From the NCBI RefSeq assembly GCF_029335315.1, contig NZ_JARJLT010000064.1, positions 1 to 63,577 of the forward strand: 63,577 bases of DNA, read 5' to 3'. Positions 49,005-57,108 of the stretch are shown in pieces (the stretch's first letter is position 1; each line of letters starts with the position of its first letter). The stretch is from Pseudomonas citronellolis (lineage in GTDB: Bacteria; Pseudomonadota; Gammaproteobacteria; Pseudomonadales; Pseudomonadaceae). The translations under genes and the position numbers were made by a program. The notes below the pieces were generated by a model. It ran no database searches. It was not told where the DNA came from and saw only the letters and a list, made by a program, of their open reading frames with translations.

Positions 49005-49933
49005 TGGCTATCCTGGTAATCGCTGAGCACAACAACGGCGTCCTGGGCGCTGCCACCCTGAACACCGTCGCTGCCGCACAGAAGATCGGCGGTGATATCG
49101 CCGTGCTGGTCGCAGGCCAGAACGTTGGCGCCGTGGCCGAAGCCGCTGCCAAGATCGCCGGTGTCGCCAAGGTGCTGGTCGCCGACAACGCCGCCTACGC
49201 CCATCAGCTGCCGGAAAACGTCGCGCCGCTGATCGCCGAGCTCGGCAAGGGCTACAGCCACATCCTGGCCGCCGCCACCACCAACGGCAAGAACTACCTG
49301 CCGCGCGTCGCCGCGCTGCTGGACGTCGACCAGATCTCCGAGATCATCGACGTGGTCAGCGCCGACACCTTCAAGCGCCCGATCTACGCCGGTAACGCCA
49401 TCGCTACCGTACAGTCCTCGGCCGCCGTGAAAGTGATCACCGTACGTGGCACCGGCTTCGACGCCGTCGCCGCCGAAGGTGGTTCCGCTTCCGTTGAAGC
49501 CGTTTCCGGCCCGGCCGACGCCGGCAAGTCCGCCTTCGTCGGCGAAGAGCTGGCCAAGTCCGACCGTCCGGAACTGACCGCCGCCAAGATCGTGGTTTCC
49601 GGTGGCCGCGGCATGGGCAACGGCGACAACTTCAAGATCCTCTACGCCCTGGCCGACAAGCTGGGCGCCGCCGTCGGCGCTTCCCGCGCCGCGGTCGACG
49701 CCGGCTTCGTGCCGAACGACATGCAGGTCGGCCAGACCGGCAAGATCGTCGCCCCGCAGCTGTACATCGCCGTGGGCATCTCCGGTGCCATCCAGCACCT
49801 GGCGGGCATGAAGGACTCCAAGGTCATCGTGGCCATCAACAAGGACGAAGAGGCGCCGATCTTCCAGGTCGCCGACTACGGCCTGGTTGGCGATCTGTTC
49901 GAGATCGTTCCGCAGCTGGAACAGGCCGTCTGA
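49004..49933 (+). CDS. etfA: Electron transfer flavoprotein alpha subunit
   Basis: A 309-residue FAD-binding ETF subunit. The C-terminal FAD domain carries [29 protein letters not shown] and [20 protein letters not shown], the family signature. It is coupled to etfB and ends at a strong terminator 20 bp downstream. Confidence 0.97.
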   Translation: MAILVIAEHNNGVLGAATLNTVAAAQKIGGDIAVLVAGQNVGAVAEAAAKIAGVAKVLVADNAAYAHQLPENVAPLIAELGKGYSHILAAATTNGKNYLPRVAALLDVDQISEIIDVVSADTFKRPIYAGNAIATVQSSAAVKVITVRGTGFDAVAAEGGSASVEAVSGPADAGKSAFVGEELAKSDRPELTAAKIVVSGGRGMGNGDNFKILYALADKLGAAVGASRAAVDAGFVPNDMQVGQTGKIVAPQLYIAVGISGAIQHLAGMKDSKVIVAINKDEEAPIFQVADYGLVGDLFEIVPQLEQAV

Positions 49934-49952
49934 GGCTGATCCGCTGACGAAG

Positions 49953-49980
49953 GAACCCGCTCCCAGGAGCGGGTTCTTTC
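49953..49980 (+). terminator. Terminator of etfBA
   Basis: GAACCCGCTC at 49953-49962 pairs with GAGCGGGTTC at 49967-49976 across a 4-nt loop, followed by TTTC. Confidence 0.85.
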
Positions 49981-50147
49981 ATTTCCGGCCCCTGAATCGC
50001 GCGCGCGATGGCGCGTTCGCCGTGGCGCATGACCCATTGGTCACGAATCTTCCGCCCGGCGCGCCCAACAGAAGGTGTCTCATCTACAATGCGCGACGTC
50101 TCCAGTACCTGAACGTGTTCTAACGGCACCTAGCAACCGAGGTTTTC

Positions 50148-51344
50148 ATGATCATCAAACCGCGCGTGCGTGGCTTCATTTGCGTCACTACCCATCCGAC
50201 CGGCTGCGAGGCCAACGTCAAGGAACAGATCGAGTACGTCGAGGCGAATGGCCCCATTGCCAACGGTCCGAAGAAGGTCCTGGTGATCGGCTCGTCCACC
50301 GGTTACGGCCTGGCCGCGCGCATCAGCGCCGCCTTCGGCGCCGGCGCCGGCACCCTGGGCGTGTTCTTCGAGCGTCCGGGCAGCGAGACCAAGGCCGGCA
50401 CCGCTGGCTGGTACAACTCCGCCGCCTTCGAGAAGTTCGCCAAGGCCAAGGGTCTGTACGCCCGCAGCATCAACGGCGACGCCTTCTCCGACGCGGTCAA
50501 GCAGAAGACCATCGAAACCATCAAGGCCGACCTGGGCAAGGTCGACCTGGTGGTCTACAGCCTGGCCGCCCCGCGCCGCACCCACCCGAAAACCGGTGAA
50601 GTGTTCAACTCGGTGCTCAAGCCGGTCGGCAAGGCCGTGAACTTCCGTGGTCTGGACACCGACAAGGAAGTGATCAAGGAAAGCGTGATGGAGCCGGCCA
50701 CTGCCGAGGAAATCGCCAACACCGTCGCGGTGATGGGTGGCGAAGACTGGCAGATGTGGATCGACGCGCTGCAGGAAGCCGGTGTGCTGGCCGATGGCGC
50801 CAAGACCACCGCCTTCACCTACCTGGGCGAAGAGATCACCCACGACCTGTACTGGAACGGCTCCATCGGCGCGGCCAAGAAGGACCTCGACCAGAAGGTC
50901 CTGGGCATTCGCGAGAAGCTCGCCGCCAGCGGTGGCGACGCCCGCGTCTCGGTGCTGAAGGCCGTGGTCACCCAGGCCAGCTCGGCTATCCCGATGATGC
51001 CGCTGTACCTGTCGCTGCTGTTCAAGGTGATGAAGGAGAAGGGCACCCACGAAGGTTGCATCGAGCAGGTCGACGGCCTGTTCCGCGACAGCCTCTACGG
51101 TAGCCAACCGATCCTGGACGCCGACGGCCGCCTGCGTGCCGACTACAAGGAACTGCAACCCGACGTGCAGGACACCGTGAAATCGCTGTGGAACCAGGTG
51201 ACCAACGAGAACCTGTACCAGCTGACCGACTTCACCGGCTACAAGACCGAGTTCCTGCGCCTGTTCGGCTTCGAGATCGCCGGGGTCGACTACGAGCAGG
51301 ACGTCAACCCGGACGTGCAGATCCCCAATCTGATCCAGATGTGA
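50148..51344 (+). CDS. fabV: Trans-2-enoyl-ACP/CoA reductase FabV
   Basis: A 398-residue NADH-dependent enoyl reductase, the large triclosan-insensitive type that completes each fatty-acid elongation cycle. It has the nucleotide motif [15 protein letters not shown] and the active-site Tyr-X8-Lys in [11 protein letters not shown]. Length is typical. A TACAAT element at 50085-50090 may be its -10 box. In P. aeruginosa FabV and FabI coexist; FabV explains intrinsic triclosan resistance. Confidence 0.97.
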   Translation: MIIKPRVRGFICVTTHPTGCEANVKEQIEYVEANGPIANGPKKVLVIGSSTGYGLAARISAAFGAGAGTLGVFFERPGSETKAGTAGWYNSAAFEKFAKAKGLYARSINGDAFSDAVKQKTIETIKADLGKVDLVVYSLAAPRRTHPKTGEVFNSVLKPVGKAVNFRGLDTDKEVIKESVMEPATAEEIANTVAVMGGEDWQMWIDALQEAGVLADGAKTTAFTYLGEEITHDLYWNGSIGAAKKDLDQKVLGIREKLAASGGDARVSVLKAVVTQASSAIPMMPLYLSLLFKVMKEKGTHEGCIEQVDGLFRDSLYGSQPILDADGRLRADYKELQPDVQDTVKSLWNQVTNENLYQLTDFTGYKTEFLRLFGFEIAGVDYEQDVNPDVQIPNLIQM

Positions 51345-51376
51345 GGTCCGGCGCCGCTCGCGGCGCCTGCGTCCCC

Positions 51377-51412
51377 AGCAGAACCGGCGCCCAGGCGCCG
51401 GTTCTGCTTTTT
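51377..51412 (+). terminator. Terminator of fabV
   Basis: AGCAGAACCGGCGCC and GGCGCCGGTTCTGCT form a nearly perfect 14- to 15-bp stem with a minimal loop, followed by five T. It lies just before the convergent phospholipase gene end. Confidence 0.92.
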
Positions 51413-51417
51413 GGGCT

Positions 51418-52368
51418 TCAGCGCGCCGCGGTGCGCTGGGCGTTGGCCTGGCCGAGGAAGTCCAGGTAGTGGCTGGCGGTCTCCTCCGGACGCTCGATCA
51501 TCGGCACGTGGCCGCAGTCGCGCAGGATGACCACGCTGGGGTGCTTGAGCAGCGGTTTCATCACCTCGATGCTGGAAACGTCCAGCACCCGGTCGCGGTC
51601 GCCCCACAGCAGCAGGGTGGGCGCGCTGATCTTCGGCAGCTCCGGCTCCAGCGGGACGTAGCGCTCGCGCAGCTGGCCGAAGATGTAGGCGTTGAGCGGG
51701 CCGCGCTGCACGCCGCGTTCGCCCAGGTACAGTTGCAGGCGCTCGGGCATCGGCGGGCGCTGGTAGAAGACGAAGTCCATCAGCCCGGCGAAGTCTTCGG
51801 CGCGGGTCAGCACCAGCGGGTTCGGCTCGCCGGCGAGCAGGCGCTTGAACAGTTCGCTCTGCTGCGGGGCCATTACCCCGGCGTTGTCGAACAGCGCCAC
51901 GGAGAAGGCCATGTCCGGGTGCCGCGCCGCCATCAGCGCGACTATCTGCCCGCCCATGGAGTTGCCCACCAGGTGCAGGCGGCCGATGCCCAGGGCCTTG
52001 GCGAAATCCACCAGACGTTCGGCCTGGGTGCCGACGTCGTAGCTGATGGCCTGCGGCTGGCTGCTTTCGCCGAACCCGGGCAGGTCGGGGATGAGCACGT
52101 GGTAGCGCTGGGTCAGGTGGCGGGCGAAGCTCGGCCAGTTGTCCTTGTCGGCGCCGAAGCCGTGGACCAGCAGCACCGTGTCCGCTTCGGCCGGGCCGCC
52201 TTCGTAGTAGCGGATGTCCAGGCCGTCGACGCGGACGCTCTTCACCGTCAGCCCGGCGCGGCTGCGTTCGACGAACTGGACGCCGGCCAGCAGGGTGGAA
52301 GGGATGGCGTAGAGCACGCCGGCGCCGACGGCCAGCAGCAGGAGCAGGGCGAGCAGGGCTTTTTTCAT
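51418..52368 (-). CDS. plaF: Membrane-anchored phospholipase A (PlaF-like alpha/beta hydrolase)
   Basis: A 316-residue alpha/beta hydrolase with an N-terminal membrane helix (about residues 4-21). The catalytic serine is Ser137 in GNSMGG, with Asp in WGDRDR (257/259) and His287 in CGHVPMIE. Position and numbering agree closely with PlaF (PA2949) of P. aeruginosa, an inner-membrane lysophospholipid-cleaving enzyme that remodels membrane glycerophospholipids. ATG 52368 has AAGGA upstream; the frame is open further up but without a site. It is convergent with fabV, as in P. aeruginosa. Confidence 0.9.
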   Translation of the reverse strand: MKKALLALLLLLAVGAGVLYAIPSTLLAGVQFVERSRAGLTVKSVRVDGLDIRYYEGGPAEADTVLLVHGFGADKDNWPSFARHLTQRYHVLIPDLPGFGESSQPQAISYDVGTQAERLVDFAKALGIGRLHLVGNSMGGQIVALMAARHPDMAFSVALFDNAGVMAPQQSELFKRLLAGEPNPLVLTRAEDFAGLMDFVFYQRPPMPERLQLYLGERGVQRGPLNAYIFGQLRERYVPLEPELPKISAPTLLLWGDRDRVLDVSSIEVMKPLLKHPSVVILRDCGHVPMIERPEETASHYLDFLGQANAQRTAAR

Positions 52369-52575
52369 CGGGAGTCCTTGTGACCCAGGGATATCGGTGG
52401 TCGCGAGTGAAACGCTGTGGTTCTCGTCATGGCGCGGGCGGGGCAACAGTGACATGCTGCATCGGCGTCCGAATTCGCCTAGTCTGACCTCTTGCTCAGA
52501 AACTTTTCTTACAGAAGCTAGCATGCCGTCGCAATACGCAATGCCGATCCTTTCGCCAGTCCGCCGGGCCCGACC

Positions 52576-53394
52576 ATGAGGCGCCGTGGCTCCCTGCTGT
52601 TGATGCTGGGTGGGCTGCTGACGCTCGACGCCGGCGCCGCCAGCAACCAGTGCTCGCTGCTGGTGGCCACCGGCAACCCGGAATACCCGCCGTTCCTCTG
52701 GCGCGACCCGCAGCACCCCGACCGCCTGATCGGCGCCAGCGCCGAGCTGCTGGAGCAGTTGGGCAAGGCCATGGGCCTGAGCATCCGCGTGCGCTACACC
52801 GGTTCCTGGGCGCGGGCCCAGGAAGAGGCGCGGCTGGGGCGCGTGGACCTGATCGCCGGGGCCTTCCTGACCCCGGAGCGCGAACAGCTGATGGACTACA
52901 TCCGCCCGGCCTTCCTCACTACCGACAACGTGGTCTGGGTGCACAAGGGCGACGCCTTCCCCTACCGGCGCTGGGACGACCTGCGCGGGCACAAGGGCGG
53001 CACCCTGGTGAACAACAGCTTCGGCGCCGCCTTCGACGACTACGCCCGGCAGAACCTGGCCCTGGAAGAGGTGCCGAGCGTGGCCCAGGCCTTCCAGAAG
53101 CTGGCCCTGGGGCGCACCGACTACGTGCTCTACGAGCGTTTCCCGGGCTTGGCCAGCGCCAGCAGCCTGGGCCTGCAACAGCGCCTGCAGGCGCTGGAAC
53201 CGCCGGTCTCCAGCGAAGGTCTGTTCCTCACCCTGGCGCACGCTTCGCCATGCTACGGGCCGGAACTGCGCGGACAACTGCAGGAAAAGATGACAGAATT
53301 GATCGCCGCCGGCGTCCCGCAGCGCCTGCTGCAGAGCAATCTGCAGCGCTGGCAGGCCCAGCAGGCGCGGACCGCCGCCTCACCCACGCAGTAG
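52576..53394 (+). CDS. Periplasmic solute-binding protein, family 3
   Basis: A 272-residue exported protein with signal peptide RRGSLLLMLGGLLTLDAGAA (about residues 2-22) and the bacterial extracellular solute-binding family 3 fold: NPEYPPFLWRD at the start of the mature domain, RLGRVDLIAGAFLTPER as ligand region, and a lobe-2 segment LALGRTDYVLYERF. Two Cys (mature N terminus and near residue 217) could form a disulfide. No ABC permease or ATPase is nearby. It may bind amino acids or act as an orphan sensor. It is followed 10 bp later by a lipoprotein gene. Confidence 0.85.
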   Translation: MRRRGSLLLMLGGLLTLDAGAASNQCSLLVATGNPEYPPFLWRDPQHPDRLIGASAELLEQLGKAMGLSIRVRYTGSWARAQEEARLGRVDLIAGAFLTPEREQLMDYIRPAFLTTDNVVWVHKGDAFPYRRWDDLRGHKGGTLVNNSFGAAFDDYARQNLALEEVPSVAQAFQKLALGRTDYVLYERFPGLASASSLGLQQRLQALEPPVSSEGLFLTLAHASPCYGPELRGQLQEKMTELIAAGVPQRLLQSNLQRWQAQQARTAASPTQ

Positions 53395-53404
53395 AGAAGA
53401 TTTC

Positions 53405-53761
53405 GTGAGCAAGCGAAGGATGACCCTCACGGGCCTGTTGTTGTGCGCCCTGGCGGGTTGCGCCAACGACCCGGTTCCCAACGAACAGATGCGTCTCACC
53501 GAGCAGGCCCTGGACCAGGCCCGGGCGGTGGGTGCCACCGACGAGGTGGCCGAGTTCAAGCTGGCCGAGGACAAGTACCAGGCCGCCCGCACGGCGATGG
53601 CCGATACCGCCAACAAACGCGCGCGCCAGCTGGCCGAACAGGCCGAGCTGGACGCACGCCTGGCCGAGGCCAAGGTGCTGACCCGCAAGAGCACCGAGCA
53701 GCTGGCCGAGCAGGGCAAGAGCATCCAGCGCCTGCGCCGGCAACTGGGAGACGTGAAATGA
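53405..53761 (+). CDS. DUF4398 lipoprotein
   Basis: A 118-residue lipoprotein with lipobox LCALAGC (Cys near residue 17). The mature part is an Ala/Glu/Arg-rich helix with the DUF4398 signature EFKLAEDKYQAARTAMAD and a likely coiled coil over most of its length. GTG start. It overlaps the following DUF4398/OmpA gene by 4 bp, so the two probably act together at the outer membrane. Confidence 0.85.
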   Translation: MSKRRMTLTGLLLCALAGCANDPVPNEQMRLTEQALDQARAVGATDEVAEFKLAEDKYQAARTAMADTANKRARQLAEQAELDARLAEAKVLTRKSTEQLAEQGKSIQRLRRQLGDVK

Positions 53762-54570
53762 CTCGCCACCCCTGGCTGCCGCTCGCCGCCCTGGCGGCGC
53801 TCCTCGGCCTGGCCGGCTGCGCCCATGGGCCGGTCGCCGAGCAATCCCTGGAGCGCGCGCACAGCGAGTTCCAGGCGGTCAAGGACGACACCGGCGTGCT
53901 GCACAGCGCGCCGCGCGACGTGATCCGCGCCGGCGAATCGCTGGCCCGCGCCGAGCGCCTGTCCAGCTACTGGGGCAGCAACGATGACGTGCTGCAGTAC
54001 GCCTACCTCAGCCAGCGCTACAGCGAGATCGCCCGCGAGCGCAGCAACCTGGCGCTGAACCAGGAGCGCCTGGCGCGCCAGCAGCTCGATCGCGAGCGCC
54101 TGCAACTGGCCCTGCGCGAGGCCAAGCTGGCCAGCGTGCAGGAGCAGGGCAAGTGGCTGGAGGAACAGATGGTCAGCCTGGCCACCGACCAGACCGAGCG
54201 CGGCCTGGTGCTGACCCTGGGCGACGTGCTGTTCGACAGCGGCGAGTCGGACCTCAAGCCGGCGGCCAACCGCACGGTGCTCAAGCTGGTGCAGTTCCTC
54301 CAGCTCAACCCGCGGCGGGTGATCCGCATCGAGGGCTACACCGACAACCAGGGCGACGAGCAGGAGAACCAGCAACTCTCCCAGGACCGCGCCCAGGCGG
54401 TGGCCGACGTGCTCACCGACCTCGGCGTGGACGCCAAGCGCATCCAGGTCCAGGGCTACGGCGAGGCCTACCCGGTGGCGGACAACGCCTCCTCCCTAGG
54501 CCGCGCGCAGAACCGCCGCGTGGAGATCGTCTTCTCCGACGACAAGGGCCAGCTCGGCGCCCAGCGCTGA
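53758..54570 (+). CDS. OmpA-family lipoprotein with N-terminal DUF4398 coiled coil
   Basis: A 270-residue outer-membrane lipoprotein. The lipobox LGLAGC puts the acylated Cys near residue 21. A helical coiled-coil part (about residues 30-140) is followed by an OmpA-C peptidoglycan-binding domain with LGDVLFDSGESDLKPAANRT, IRIEGYTDNQGDE, LSQDRAQAVADVL and the NRRVEIVF end. It should tether the outer membrane to peptidoglycan. It is coupled to the smaller DUF4398 gene and lies upstream of an unusual response regulator. Confidence 0.92.
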   Translation: MTRHPWLPLAALAALLGLAGCAHGPVAEQSLERAHSEFQAVKDDTGVLHSAPRDVIRAGESLARAERLSSYWGSNDDVLQYAYLSQRYSEIARERSNLALNQERLARQQLDRERLQLALREAKLASVQEQGKWLEEQMVSLATDQTERGLVLTLGDVLFDSGESDLKPAANRTVLKLVQFLQLNPRRVIRIEGYTDNQGDEQENQQLSQDRAQAVADVLTDLGVDAKRIQVQGYGEAYPVADNASSLGRAQNRRVEIVFSDDKGQLGAQR

Positions 54571-54703
54571 GCCCCGCGCCGGGCGGCTACGCCCGGCGCT
54601 GCTAACCTGCTGCAGGGGATCTCGAAAAAATTCGAGGCCCGCCTTGGCGAAAATACGCCATGGGACCACCCCACACCGGGGCGTCCGCCAGCAGGAAATT
54701 CAC

Positions 54704-55339
54704 ATGTCTTCGAAACCGCAAACCCTCCAGGTGCTGGTGGCCGACGCCCAGCCGATGATCGGCTGGGGGCTGCGGCACTACCTGGCCGAACACTGCCACG
54801 CGCAGGTGGCGGAGTGGGTGCAGGACACCGACGCGCTGCTGCAACAGCTCGAGCAACGCCCCGAACTCGACGTGCTCATCCTCGAAATGGCCTTGCCCGG
54901 ATCGCGAGGGCGCGACGGGGTGCACATGATCGAATGGCTACAGCGCAACTACCCGAACCTCAAGGTGCTGGTCTACTCGATCATGGGCGCGCCGCTGATG
55001 GCCCGCGCCACGCTCAAGTGCGGTGCCAGCGCCTACGTGTGCAAGCGCAGCCCGCTGGGCGCCCTCGAAGAAGCCCTGGCGCGCATCCGCGACGGGCATA
55101 CCTACATCGACGCCAACCTGCGCCCGCAGCGCCACACCGGGCGACCGCTGAGCCCCACGGAAATCGACATCCTGCGCCGCCTGTCGCATGGCGCCACGGT
55201 CGGCGAGATCGCCGAGCGCACCAACCGCAGCGTCTCGACCATCAGCACGCACAAGCGCAACGCCATGCAGAAGCTCGGCGTGACCAATGACGCGCAACTG
55301 GTGATCGCCGGCATGCTGGACTGGCTCGGGGAGTTCTGA
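54704..55339 (+). CDS. NarL/LuxR-type response regulator with altered phospho-acceptor site
   Basis: A 211-residue two-domain regulator: a receiver at about residues 8-125 and a LuxR-type helix-turn-helix with LSPTEIDILRRLSHGATVGE and SVSTISTHKRNAMQKLGV. In the receiver the acceptor Asp is replaced by Glu61 (DVLILEMALPG) and the usual acidic pair is AD (VLVADAQP), while the conserved Ser and Lys (VYSIMG, CKRSP) remain. This predicts phosphorylation-independent behaviour, possibly a permanently active form. There is no cognate kinase gene next to it. AGGAA precedes ATG 54704. Confidence 0.88.
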   Translation: MSSKPQTLQVLVADAQPMIGWGLRHYLAEHCHAQVAEWVQDTDALLQQLEQRPELDVLILEMALPGSRGRDGVHMIEWLQRNYPNLKVLVYSIMGAPLMARATLKCGASAYVCKRSPLGALEEALARIRDGHTYIDANLRPQRHTGRPLSPTEIDILRRLSHGATVGEIAERTNRSVSTISTHKRNAMQKLGVTNDAQLVIAGMLDWLGEF

Positions 55340-55413
55340 CCCGGGGTGATCGCAAGGCTCTGGCGCGCGCCTTCGCCGGCCATCGGCGGCAGGCTGTATC
55401 GGCATGTTTCGCT

Positions 55414-55453
55414 GCTACTGTTCTGGAACAGTTTCGTGTTTTTGGCTACTGTT
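55414..55453. promoter_or_regulatory. Repeats upstream of the MocR regulator
   Basis: GCTACTGTT occurs at 55414-55422 and again at 55445-55453, 31 bp apart, and the first copy begins a CTGTTC-tg-GAACAG inverted repeat (55418-55431). MocR regulators commonly bind two direct half-sites on one helix face; three turns of spacing fits. Confidence 0.55.
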
Positions 55454-55481
55454 TCGGTTCAATGCCCGAGGGACCGCCGTC

Positions 55482-56921
55482 ATGAGCAATCTGCTTCTGT
55501 ACCAACGCATCGCCCAGCAACTCGCCGAAGACATCCGTCGCGGCGTCTACCAGCCGGGCGAACGCGTGCCCTCGGTGCGCAAACTGAGCACCCAGCTCAA
55601 CGTCAGCCACGCCACCGTACTGCAGGCCTACGCCACCCTGGAGGACCAGGGGTTGATCCGCGCGCGCCCGCAGTCCGGCTTCTACGTGCACCACACCCCG
55701 GCGCTGACGGCCTCCACCCCGGACATCGCGCGGGTCGAGCGGCCGGGCCTGGTTACCCGCAGCAGCATCATCAACCAGGTACTCGCCGAGGCGCGCCGCG
55801 AGGGCGTGTTCCCGCTGGGCGCGGCGGTGCCGCACGTGGACTACCTGCCGGTGCGCGCGTTGCACCAGCAATTGGCCAAGGTCACCCGTTTCTCCAGTCC
55901 GCGCGCCTTCAGCTACATGTTCAGTCCCGGCTACGAGCCGCTGCGCAGGCAGGTGGCGATCCGCATGCGCGACGCCGGCGTGGTGGTCGACCCCAGCCAG
56001 GTGACCATCACCCACGGCTGCGTGGACGCCATCCACATGGCGTTGCGGGTGATGACCCGGCCGGGCGACCTGATCGCCACCGAGTCGCCGAGCTACTACG
56101 GGCTGCTGCAACTGGCCGACATCCTCGGCCTGAAGGTCATCGAGATTCCCAGCGACCCGCTCACCGGGATCAGCCTGGAGGCCCTGCAGCTGGCCGCCAA
56201 CCAGTGGCCGATCAAGGCCCTGGTGCTGACCGCGCGGCTGTCCAACCCGCTGGGCGGGACCATTCCCGAGGAGCGCCAGAAGCAACTGCTGCGGCTGACC
56301 TCGGAGCACAACATCGGGGTGATCGAGGACGACATCTACGGCGAACTGATGTTCGACGAAGGCCAGACCAAGGCGCTCAAGGCCCACGACCGCGAAGGCC
56401 GGGTGGTGTACTGCTCGAGCTTCTCCAAGACCATCTCGCCGGGGGTGCGCATCGGCTGGATCATCGCCGAGCGCTACCAGGAGGAAATCCGCCGCCTGCA
56501 GACCTTCACCACCCACTCGGCGTGCACCGTGACGCAGATGGGCGTGGCCGCCTACCTGGAGAACGGCGGCTACGACCGCCACCTGCGCTACATCCGCCAG
56601 GAGTACCGGAAGAACATGACCGCCTACCAGCTGGCGGTGCAGCAGTACTTCCCGGAAGGCACGCAGATGACCCGGCCCAAGGGCGGCTTCATCCTCTGGG
56701 TGAGCCTGCCGGCCAAGGTCAACACCAAGGAACTGCACGTGCGCGCGCTGGAGCAGGGCATCAGCATCGCCCCGGGGCTGATCTTCAGTAACACCGAGCA
56801 GTTCAACAACTGCCTGCGCCTGACCTGCGGCATCCCCTGGGACCGCGAGGCGGAGCGGGCGATCATGACCCTCGGCATGCTGGCCTGCCAGCTGTGCCAG
56901 GAGGAGCAGATCGCGGCCTGA
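55482..56921 (+). CDS. MocR-family (GntR-PLP) transcriptional regulator
   Basis: A 479-residue regulator. It has an N-terminal winged helix of the GntR type (LAEDIRRGVYQPGERVPSVR and KLSTQLNVSHATVLQAYATL, residues 15-65) and a C-terminal class-I aminotransferase-like domain with the PLP lysine in SSFSKTISPGVRIGW near residue 317 and THGCVDAIHMAL. Such proteins sense PLP or amines. Repeats at 55414-55453 suggest autoregulation. The target is unknown; it sits between the response regulator and the vWA operon. Confidence 0.92.
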   Translation: MSNLLLYQRIAQQLAEDIRRGVYQPGERVPSVRKLSTQLNVSHATVLQAYATLEDQGLIRARPQSGFYVHHTPALTASTPDIARVERPGLVTRSSIINQVLAEARREGVFPLGAAVPHVDYLPVRALHQQLAKVTRFSSPRAFSYMFSPGYEPLRRQVAIRMRDAGVVVDPSQVTITHGCVDAIHMALRVMTRPGDLIATESPSYYGLLQLADILGLKVIEIPSDPLTGISLEALQLAANQWPIKALVLTARLSNPLGGTIPEERQKQLLRLTSEHNIGVIEDDIYGELMFDEGQTKALKAHDREGRVVYCSSFSKTISPGVRIGWIIAERYQEEIRRLQTFTTHSACTVTQMGVAAYLENGGYDRHLRYIRQEYRKNMTAYQLAVQQYFPEGTQMTRPKGGFILWVSLPAKVNTKELHVRALEQGISIAPGLIFSNTEQFNNCLRLTCGIPWDREAERAIMTLGMLACQLCQEEQIAA

Positions 56922-56956
56922 TGCGCTGCCTTGCGGGCTGCGCTGATGTGCTCTTT

Positions 56957-57038
56957 GTAGGAGCGAGCTTGCTCGCGAACAGGCTCCGCTGCGGGCCTCA
57001 TTCGCGAGCAAGAACTAGGCGTCCCCCTCGCTCCTACG
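56957..57038. repeat. REP inverted pair (BIME-like)
   Basis: A canonical REP, GTAGGAGCGAGCTTGCTCGC plus GAAC, at 56957-56980 faces an inverted copy at 57001-57038. The second copy carries a 14-nt insertion, AACTAGGCGTCCCC, in its loop. They are separated by AGGCTCCGCTGCGGGCCTCA, part of which recurs after the REP at 63538. Confidence 0.85.
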
Positions 57039-57108
57039 AAAAGCGGTTTAACCCGTTTCGGCTGACGGCCTCGTCTGAAGGTTTGACTCCTTCACCGAGG
57101 CCGCCGCC

